Source: an uncultured Methanobacteriaceae archaeon (GTDB lineage: Archaea; Methanobacteriota; Methanobacteria; Methanobacteriales; Methanobacteriaceae). From it: 49,456 nt of DNA. Under the pieces are notes generated by a model. That model was not told where the DNA came from, did not search any database, and worked only from the letters and a program-made list of their open reading frames with translations. Both the position numbers and the translations under genes were made by a program. Location: the NCBI GenBank assembly GCA_947259185.1, contig CAMYKT010000011.1, positions 1-49,456 of the forward strand. The letters are read 5' to 3'. Numbering within the stretch: position 1 is the first letter of the stretch; the number at the start of each line of letters is the position of its first letter. Shown here piece by piece: positions 43,325-49,456 of this stretch.

Positions 43325-43453
43325 ATGGTATTTGCTCATGAATCTATAATCCATATGGTTATGGTTGATGTTATGTGCAAATATATGTTGATGGAAGAGT
43401 CTGGAAAAAAAGATAAGATAAAAATAGTCAGAATAAGCTCTAAAAGAAAATAA
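43325..43453 (+). CDS. Possible 42-aa basic protein (doubtful)
   Basis: An open frame upstream of the histone gene on the opposite strand. It begins MVFAHESIIHMVMVDVM and ends with a lysine-rich tail (KKDKIKIVRISSKRK). It has no ribosome binding site, its methionine-rich start is unusual and it could be chance in AT-rich sequence. Recorded because it fills most of the 229-bp gap between histone and thrC. Confidence 0.15.
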   Translation: MVFAHESIIHMVMVDVMCKYMLMEESGKKDKIKIVRISSKRK

Positions 43454-43464
43454 AAATTAAAAGG

Positions 43465-44664
43465 CTATCTAGTTTTAATAACCTTTCTCAACTCGTTAAT
43501 ATCAGCTTTTACTTTTAATGGTTCACTGCAGGCATTAATAGCAGTATCAGGATCTTTTAATACGTGTCCAGTTACAATACATACCACCTGTTCTCCCTTA
43601 TCTACCACACCCTGATTAACCAGCTTAATAAGACCAGCTATAGATGCTGCAGAGGCGGGTTCCACACCAATTCCTTCAGTTCGGGCCAGCATTTTCTGGG
43701 CACTGAGTATCTCTTCATCACTAACGGTATCAGCACAACCATCCGATTCATAAATAGCCCTTAATGCTTTTAGAGAACTCACCGGAGCACCAATACGTAT
43801 TGCGGTGGCTATTGTTTCTGGATTTTTAACTGCTTCAATTTCCATTCTATTTTTTCGAACTGCATTGACAATAGGGCTGGCCCCTTCGGCCTGAATACCA
43901 GTCATCATAGGCCGATTGTTGATAAAATCAGCCTGGTAAAATTCATTAATCCCTTTCCAGATAGCAGAAATATTTCCGGCATTACCCACAGGTAAAATGA
44001 TTCTATCCGGTGATTTCCATCCCAGATCATCCACGATTTCAAAACCAATTGATTTTTGACCTTCTAAACGGAAAGGGTTAATGGAATTAAGTAAGTATAG
44101 TTCCCCTTCCAGGGCCAGGGCCGTCACCGCTTCTAATGCTTCATCAAAATTTCCTTCAACTGAAAGTACCTGAGCTCCATGGAACATGGCCTGGGCCAAT
44201 TTTCCTAAAGCTACTTTACCTGAGGGGAGTAATACCACGCACTTTAATCCAGCCCGGGCGGCATAGGCAGCCAGTGAAGCAGAAGTATTACCTGTAGAGG
44301 CACATCCGACGGTATCCACCCCCAGTTCCATGGCCTTGGTTATTCCTACACTCATACCCCGGTCTTTAAAACTTCCAGTGGGATTTGAACCTTCAACTTT
44401 AACATAGAGATCTATTCCCAGATCAGATCCCAGTTTATGGCACTGTATAAAAGGAGTACCACCTTCCTCTAGACTGACAATTTTGGATTCATCCACCGGC
44501 ATGAATTCCTTGTATTTCCACATGGTTTTTTTCCTACATGCAAAAACATCTCGGGATACATCTGGATTCATTATAACTTCCAGTATAGAACCACATTCTT
44601 TACAGGTATAAATTATTTCATTTAAACTATATTCTTGACCACAGGATATGCATTTAATCATCAT
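43465..44664 (-). CDS. thrC: Threonine synthase
   Basis: A 399-aa pyridoxal-phosphate enzyme that converts phosphohomoserine to threonine. An N-terminal zinc-ribbon-like segment (CISCGQEYSLNEIIYTCKEC) precedes the fold-type II core with the PLP lysine in NPTGSFKDRGMS, the phosphate-binding GCASTGNTSASLAAYAARAG and LPVGNAGNISAIW. Length and motifs are those of archaeal class enzymes. A second ATG follows the first and lies at better distance from GGTGA, so the start could be 44661. Confidence 0.96.
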   Translation of the reverse strand: MMIKCISCGQEYSLNEIIYTCKECGSILEVIMNPDVSRDVFACRKKTMWKYKEFMPVDESKIVSLEEGGTPFIQCHKLGSDLGIDLYVKVEGSNPTGSFKDRGMSVGITKAMELGVDTVGCASTGNTSASLAAYAARAGLKCVVLLPSGKVALGKLAQAMFHGAQVLSVEGNFDEALEAVTALALEGELYLLNSINPFRLEGQKSIGFEIVDDLGWKSPDRIILPVGNAGNISAIWKGINEFYQADFINNRPMMTGIQAEGASPIVNAVRKNRMEIEAVKNPETIATAIRIGAPVSSLKALRAIYESDGCADTVSDEEILSAQKMLARTEGIGVEPASAASIAGLIKLVNQGVVDKGEQVVCIVTGHVLKDPDTAINACSEPLKVKADINELRKVIKTR

Positions 44665-44837
44665 TTCACCATTAATTTCTTAAGGTAACTTTAATAAAAT
44701 TGTTTATTTCCACTTAATTATAATTCTAAATCCATTTAATACTGAGGTGACCTAATTACTGGTACTTACTTTACTAAAATAAAAAAAGGTTTTAATAACT
44801 CTTTTTTATAGATGGGCCTTAGTAACCTTATATTCAA

Positions 44838-45473
44838 TCAGATATTAGCCATTACGTACTGGGCCACAGGTAGAGTTATATTTGCCTCTATAAAGGCAGC
44901 TATGAACAATAAAACAATGGATATGCCTAAAAGCATCAGTGATTCTTCTAATTCCGGCGAATTCATATGGAAGATGTGGGTCATTTTTCCCAAAAGGGAA
45001 CCATACCAGCTTTCTGATATCAGGTCATTGAAATATTTGTATACAAAACTGGCCAGGCGGAAACCACCTGCTCCAGCAATCACTATACTTAAAACTTCAA
45101 AGATTCCATGGGGCACCGTTAATATGGCCAGATCTCCCAGAGGAACCCTGCTGGCAAAATAACCAATAAATGAACCATTTATAAACAGGAATATTATGGT
45201 AAAGGATCCCAGCAGTATACCCCCTCCATACAGGAATAATATTATGCGGAGGTTGTGGGTAAAAAGGGACAGGGTATTTAATTGTATTTTTCCCTGGGCT
45301 ATATTTCTTTCAAAATCCCTTAAAAGACCTTCCAGAAAGAAGCTAAATAATCCAGAAAGGAAATAACCCATAAACATTGATCCAAAAAATATTAGAGCAG
45401 AAAGTCCTAAGAATTTTTCATTTCTACGGTACAGGGCATGAAGAGTACTTTCATATTTTTCTTTATTAATCAT
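44838..45473 (-). CDS. SpoIIM/DUF95-family membrane protein
   Basis: A 211-aa integral membrane protein with about five or six helices. The diagnostic segment is LTVPHGIFEVLSIVIAGAGG, with the preceding GGILLGSFTIIFLFINGSFI. In sporulating bacteria SpoIIM helps membrane migration; archaeal members have no known function. It lies between thrC and trpS without close linkage. Confidence 0.88.
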   Translation of the reverse strand: MINKEKYESTLHALYRRNEKFLGLSALIFFGSMFMGYFLSGLFSFFLEGLLRDFERNIAQGKIQLNTLSLFTHNLRIILFLYGGGILLGSFTIIFLFINGSFIGYFASRVPLGDLAILTVPHGIFEVLSIVIAGAGGFRLASFVYKYFNDLISESWYGSLLGKMTHIFHMNSPELEESLMLLGISIVLLFIAAFIEANITLPVAQYVMANI

Positions 45474-45607
45474 ATTATTCTCTCAATGAAATGTTTTGAA
45501 TCAGGTTTTATACATCTAAATTATTATAATAGTTTAATCCAGGTTATTAATAAATTATTTTATATTAAGTTCCACCGGTAGCCCTAGATTATAATTAATT
45601 AATCATT

Positions 45608-46705
45608 TTAGTATTCTACCAGTACCTTTTCTGCTATCTTTGCGGCCTTTTCTCGCTTTTTAGAGAATTTCTCAAAAAATACCCTTACCAGATCCCGGGT
45701 CATGCTTTTACATTCCCCGCACATCATAGTACCATTTTTACAGTTATCATGGATTTCCTTTAATTTTTCATCATTTTCCACTAGATGGTAAAGTAACATT
45801 TCATAGATTACACATTCTTCTGGCTGACCACCCTGTTCTTTTTGTACTTTTAGACTCTCTCTACCTCCAGTTTTCCCGGCCATGACTTTTTTTTCCGCAT
45901 CCTCTGGGGAGTCTGAAAGAAATAGGGCTGTTTTAGGCTGACTACTGGACATTTTACCTCCGGTAAGACCGGTTATAAAGCGGTGGTAGGTGGATGAGGG
46001 GGCCACAAAATTATAAATGGATTTAAATCGATCAGCTATGTCCCGGGTTAAGCGGATATGAGGATCCTGGTCTGGTCCCACCGGAACCACTGTGGCTTTA
46101 GGCCCTCCAAATTCCTCCAGCTGAGGGTGTAGTATGTCCGCCACCTGGATTAAGGGTACATAGAGGTGGGCCATATTGGTGGAACCATTAAACCCATAAA
46201 TAGCCTTCATTTCATTAAAATTAACTTTTTTTGCCAGCTCATAAGCCAGATCCTGCACAGTACGGTTTTTTGATTGGAGGTAAACTCTGACATTGGAGGC
46301 TTTAAAGTCCAGACCCAGGGCCAGGTAATTGGTAATATATTCGGTTATGGCTAATTTTCTGGAGTTTTCAAAGTCTATGCCCCGTGCCGAATAAGACTCC
46401 ATATCTGCAATAGGGATGTAGATATCCGCACCATTTTTCTGATACCAGATTAACTGATCCACAATCATTTTATGCCCGATATGCATTTTACCACTGGGCA
46501 TCATTCCACTGACAACTGCAAAGTCTTTTTTTTCTCTAAGAGATTTAATTATGCGTCCGTAATCTCGCTGGCCAAAAATTATCCCTCGACTCATCAAAAG
46601 ATGTGGGTTTTCTAATTCACCCAGCAGGTCCTTGAAGGGTTTAATACCAAACTGCTGGGTGAGTTTTTCATAATCTAAACTGGCTGAACTCCAGGGGTTA
46701 ATCAA
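45608..46705 (-). CDS. trpS: Tryptophanyl-tRNA synthetase
   Basis: A 365-aa class I synthetase that charges tRNA-Trp. The HIGH motif is in MPSGKMHIGHKMIVDQLIWY and the KMSKS motif is TGGKMSSSQPK, both of the archaeal/eukaryotic type; GPDQDPHIRLTRDIA is also conserved. The C-terminal end has a C-x-x-C pair (GTMMCGECKSM). I chose TTG 46705 because AAGGTGATT lies just upstream and contains the competing GTG start at 46714. It is next to the tRNA-intron endonuclease gene. Confidence 0.96.
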   Translation of the reverse strand: MINPWSSASLDYEKLTQQFGIKPFKDLLGELENPHLLMSRGIIFGQRDYGRIIKSLREKKDFAVVSGMMPSGKMHIGHKMIVDQLIWYQKNGADIYIPIADMESYSARGIDFENSRKLAITEYITNYLALGLDFKASNVRVYLQSKNRTVQDLAYELAKKVNFNEMKAIYGFNGSTNMAHLYVPLIQVADILHPQLEEFGGPKATVVPVGPDQDPHIRLTRDIADRFKSIYNFVAPSSTYHRFITGLTGGKMSSSQPKTALFLSDSPEDAEKKVMAGKTGGRESLKVQKEQGGQPEECVIYEMLLYHLVENDEKLKEIHDNCKNGTMMCGECKSMTRDLVRVFFEKFSKKREKAAKIAEKVLVEY

Positions 46706-46804
46706 GATAATCACCTTAAATTTTATTTATCATTAATATCATTTGTTATAATTACCAAAATTTGTTAGGAGTATATCCTTAGTAAAAAAATGGAATTATC
46801 CCCA

Positions 46805-47308
46805 TTAGGGCCGGATCCATTCCACATTATAATAGGTGATGTCTCCTTCCTCATCTACCACGGCCATCAATAGTTTTTTATTAACACCATGAGCTACCCG
46901 TACATAACTGGAAAAATCCAGAACATTTAAATCATAATTTTCAGATATAACATTAACCAGATAATCGGAGTGACCTTCACCAGGGGATTTTCCCCTTTCA
47001 TAAAGCCTGAATTCTGATCCATACTTAAAACCGGTTTTGACTATATATCCTCTGTTTCTCAGGTCTCTAAATACCAGATATTTGCTGTATAAATCCTTAT
47101 CCTTGATAATATTGGTCATGTCTTCCCGGGATAATTCTTTATCATTAGAAAATATGGAAATTTTCTCTTTATCCAGAAGATAGAGAGCTTCAATCAGGGA
47201 TAATTCTAATTGTTCGTTTTCCATACGCCCGTAATGGCTTTTTTGATTTAATTTTTCTGATTTAGGACTTATTACTGTAACCAGATCATTTGATAACTCT
47301 GAACGCAT
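46805..47308 (-). CDS. endA: tRNA-splicing (intron) endonuclease EndA
   Basis: A 167-aa enzyme that cuts bulge-helix-bulge introns from tRNA precursors, active as a homotetramer of this size. The C-terminal catalytic domain carries the family triad: Tyr in FRLYERG, His in EGHSDYLVNV, Lys in VNKKLLMAVVDEEG, preceded by LVFRDLRNRGYIVKTGFKYG. It has an AAGGAGAA ribosome binding site. It lies just upstream of trpS in the same direction. Confidence 0.95.
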   Translation of the reverse strand: MRSELSNDLVTVISPKSEKLNQKSHYGRMENEQLELSLIEALYLLDKEKISIFSNDKELSREDMTNIIKDKDLYSKYLVFRDLRNRGYIVKTGFKYGSEFRLYERGKSPGEGHSDYLVNVISENYDLNVLDFSSYVRVAHGVNKKLLMAVVDEEGDITYYNVEWIRP

Positions 47309-47351
47309 TTAAATTCTCCTTCTAGGGGGGCTATTTTAGTTTCTGGAAATT

Positions 47352-47936
47352 TCATTCAATAATAGCGTGTCTTAATTTCAGATTCTGTTCCTTTTTACCC
47401 ATTAATGCCATAAATTCAGCTATAAGACCATCCAGGAATAAATGGGTGCTATCCTCAAACATGGTTCCCATAGGTGTCAGGTCATCGTAATTACCTTTTA
47501 AAGAATTGGAATTATAGTCCCTCCATGGTTCTTTGGTTTTACTTTCCAGATGAATAATCACATCCAGGTACTGGCTCAGGGTTGACTCCATACTACCGGT
47601 TATGGCAATTACTTTGGCCCTCACATCACGGGTAGTTTTTGCAGCTAAAGTCACTGTTTTTGTTTCACCAGACCCGGAAATTGCAATAAGGCAGTCTCCT
47701 TTTTTTATGGCTGGAGTGGTAACATCTCCTACCACATGTACCGTAAAGCCCAGGTGCATCAGACGCATGGCAAAGGCCTTACCCACCAGTTCTGATCGTC
47801 CACTCCCTACAATGAATACTGAATCTGCATCAATTATGGTCTCAATCATCAGTGAAACCTGTTCCGGGCTAATTTTTTCTATTACTTCCAGAGCATGTCT
47901 GGTTATCTCTTGGGTGGTTTTTTTAATAATTTCCAT
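47352..47936 (-). CDS. hxlB: 6-phospho-3-hexuloisomerase
   Basis: A 194-aa sugar isomerase (SIS) domain enzyme: IVGSGRSELVGKAFAMRLMH, ISGSGETKTVTLAAKTT, and the C-terminal LTPMGTMFEDSTHLFLDGLI. It converts fructose 6-phosphate and 3-hexulose 6-phosphate; in methanogens it serves with a hexulose-phosphate synthase to make ribulose 5-phosphate in place of the pentose phosphate pathway. I start it at ATG 47936; a GTG 9 bp earlier is possible. Confidence 0.93.
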   Translation of the reverse strand: MEIIKKTTQEITRHALEVIEKISPEQVSLMIETIIDADSVFIVGSGRSELVGKAFAMRLMHLGFTVHVVGDVTTPAIKKGDCLIAISGSGETKTVTLAAKTTRDVRAKVIAITGSMESTLSQYLDVIIHLESKTKEPWRDYNSNSLKGNYDDLTPMGTMFEDSTHLFLDGLIAEFMALMGKKEQNLKLRHAIIE

Positions 47937-48040
47937 GTTATTCACTTATCCTGGTTATTTGGACCGTATAATAAATAATAATTAAAATTTAAGGATTTAA
48001 AATAAGTTTTTTTCTAAAAATAAGAATTGAGTTTCTTATA

Positions 48041-48712
48041 TTATAAACCAGTAATCCTTAATCCGGCTAAACGGGTTTTATTTTTTATATTCAGGGCAAT
48101 AAGAAGAGGGGTTATTTTTTCTACAATACGTGCATTTTCTAAGGGGCCGCAATCTATGGCCCTTACACCCGGTATTTTCTCAGCAAGTTCCATAACCTTC
48201 TGTTTTGATTCAGCATCATCACCAGATATCAGACAGTCACATTTTACATCTTCTTTAATATTGGTAAGGCTGGAGGAGCTGATATTATTAAAAGCAGATA
48301 CAATACTGGTTTCTTTTTCTTTTAAAAATTCAGCAGTTCTTTCTGCAGCTGAACCTTCCCATAAATCAACATACCTGGTGGAAGATCCCCCTAAACAAGT
48401 TTCCAGAGGTACAGTAGCATCCACTAAAATTTTACCTTCCAGATGATCTTTAATACTCTGAAGGGTCACTTTTTGTGCCTGGAGAGGTACGGTGAGTATT
48501 AAAAGATCTCCCTTTTGAGCGGCTTGTTGATTGGTCATCCCCTGTATACATTCCAGTTCTTCTCCTTTTAGCATGTTATGGATAATATTAACGGTGTTTT
48601 CAGCTTTTTTAATATCTCTTGAACCTAAAAGCACCTTTTCACCAGCTTTAGCAAATCTTAATGCTAATCCAAAACCCTGATCTCCTGTTCCACCTATTAT
48701 CGCCACTTTCAT
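48041..48712 (-). CDS. npdG: F420H2:NADP+ oxidoreductase
   Basis: A 223-aa enzyme that moves hydride between coenzyme F420 and NADP+, supplying NADPH for biosynthesis. The Rossmann motif VAIIGGTGDQGFGLALRFAK and the NADP-selecting GSRDIKKAEN are at the start; LILTVPLQAQ, KILVDATVPLE and the C-terminal ITPLLIALN of the F420-binding end follow. An AAAGGGG site precedes the ATG. Confidence 0.95.
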   Translation of the reverse strand: MKVAIIGGTGDQGFGLALRFAKAGEKVLLGSRDIKKAENTVNIIHNMLKGEELECIQGMTNQQAAQKGDLLILTVPLQAQKVTLQSIKDHLEGKILVDATVPLETCLGGSSTRYVDLWEGSAAERTAEFLKEKETSIVSAFNNISSSSLTNIKEDVKCDCLISGDDAESKQKVMELAEKIPGVRAIDCGPLENARIVEKITPLLIALNIKNKTRLAGLRITGL

Positions 48713-48808
48713 CTTTAAACCCCTTTCCCTATTTTAAACTAAACCTATTATATTTTTCATCTATTATTACTTATCTTATATACTGATTACTAATATTTAC
48801 ATCTGTAA

Positions 48809-49456
48809 TCATAACTTCTTTAACCGGGGCTTTAGATAATCCAGGCTTTCTTCAATCTCTGCTTTATTTTTAACTTCTATAGTCAAAATACCCTGGTAAT
48901 TGATTTTATGCAATTTATTTAGAAGGTTATCAAAGTCTATGTTGCCCTGACCCAGGGCCTGGTGATTATCAAAGGACCCATCATTATCTGAAAGGTGTAA
49001 ATGGCCTAATGAATCAAAGTCAAGCATACTATCGGTGGAAAAACCCATGGTATGGGCATGTCCCACATCCAGGGTCATTAAAACTCCCAGATTATTCACC
49101 AGATTATCTAATTCATCCAGATCTTTAAATAGATATCCTTCCATCCGGGGCATGTTCTCCACACAAATCTGGATACCCCTATCATGGGCATAGGCGGCAC
49201 ATTCTTCTAATGCATGGTAATTATTTTTTAGTATCTTATCCTGGAAAACCCGTGCTAAAAAAGGCACCTGTCCGGGATGAACCACCACCACTTCTGCCTC
49301 CATAGCATAGGCCCATTCCACCGATTTTTTTACCTGCTCAATAGATGATCTTTGAATGGATTGGTTGGGAGAAGCGATGTTGATATCTGATAAGGGCGAA
49401 TGTACCGATATATTCAGGGAGTAAGAATCCAGGATATCCACTTCCAGATTGTGGTA
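48809..49456 (-). CDS. Sugar phosphate isomerase/epimerase-like TIM-barrel protein (5' end outside window)
   Basis: The frame is open to the right edge, so at least 215 residues of a longer protein are present. Features are the AP-endonuclease 2/xylose-isomerase-like TIM barrel: VVVHPGQVPF, ICVENMPRMEGYLF, LMTLDVGHAH, LGHLHLSDNDGSFDNHQALG and YQGILTIEVKN, with His, Glu and Asp at the usual metal positions. Whether it acts on sugars or DNA cannot be told; most archaeal members of this group are uncharacterised. The missing N-terminus would hold the first strand. Confidence 0.85.
   Translation of the reverse strand, partial: YHNLEVDILDSYSLNISVHSPLSDINIASPNQSIQRSSIEQVKKSVEWAYAMEAEVVVVHPGQVPFLARVFQDKILKNNYHALEECAAYAHDRGIQICVENMPRMEGYLFKDLDELDNLVNNLGVLMTLDVGHAHTMGFSTDSMLDFDSLGHLHLSDNDGSFDNHQALGQGNIDFDNLLNKLHKINYQGILTIEVKNKAEIEESLDYLKPRLKKL

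Noticed and set aside
43325..43453. 42-aa basic open frame opposite histone as a new small protein
   Set aside because: Lacks a ribosome binding site and a plausible promoter, and is within chance for AT-rich sequence; kept only as a doubtful feature.
44381..44400. T-psi-C-like GGGATTTGAACC suggesting a tRNA
   Set aside because: It lies inside thrC codons, without acceptor stem or anticodon arm. No tRNA or rRNA gene was seen in the window.

Overview
The window looks like a mesophilic, AT-rich methanogenic archaeon of the order Methanobacteriales, most likely Methanobacterium or a close relative. This rests on a HMf-type histone, NADPH:F420 oxidoreductase, a ferredoxin/geranylgeranyl reductase pair, archaeal ribosomal proteins (S6e, S24e, S27ae, S28e, L7Ae, L24e), aIF2-gamma, aIF5B, Rpo7 and Spt4, GGTGA/GGAGG ribosome binding sites and TATA-type promoters. 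The species call is inference; no rRNA gene is present.

Region 1 (1 to about 12.3 kb) is a very AT-rich defence island. It holds the end of a type I restriction-modification operon (partial hsdM, complete hsdS), a 1262-aa DUF4062/STAND NTPase, a hicBA toxin-antitoxin pair, and a Gabija system (gajA OLD nuclease, gajB UvrD-like helicase) divergent from a DUF4238 gene. Two related degenerate repeats of about 120 bp, which read as decayed copies of the same gene tail, flank the Gabija/DUF4238 block. GajB ends in an exact PCNA-interacting (PIP) motif, QSSLTDFF, suggesting coupling of this defence helicase to the archaeal sliding clamp.

Region 2 (12.3 to 18 kb) holds stress and redox genes: a frameshifted lipoprotein, a VOC protein, a PRC-barrel protein, an unusual LEA-like/Hsp20 fusion, a 25-aa membrane microprotein, an archaeoflavoprotein, a second Hsp20, a 55-aa 2[4Fe-4S] ferredoxin and geranylgeranyl reductase (archaeal lipid saturation).

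Region 3 (18 to 31.7 kb) is a surface-glycan and membrane cluster: a UbiA-like protein with a P-loop NTPase, a GT39-like membrane glycosyltransferase, a GT4, several GT2 enzymes (one full-length, one shortened copy, one frameshifted), a Wzx-like flippase, a hexapeptide acyltransferase, a processive GT2 and an archaeosortase with its own ectodomain. It looks mosaic and partly decayed.

Region 4 (31.7 to 49.5 kb) is the conserved core: a KH/PP-loop sulfur-transfer-type enzyme, argH, and a long information-processing array on the minus strand (L7Ae, S28e, L24e, Ndk, aIF5B, S6e, aIF2-gamma, PIN nuclease, PPase, Rpo7, Spt4, dephospho-CoA kinase, S24e, S27ae), followed by histone, thrC, a SpoIIM-like protein, trpS, endA, hxlB, npdG and a partial TIM-barrel gene.

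Four genes (lipoprotein, GT4, GT2 and the PIN nuclease) each carry an apparent single-base frameshift. One lies in a housekeeping operon at an A/T homopolymer, so assembly error is a serious alternative to true pseudogenes.
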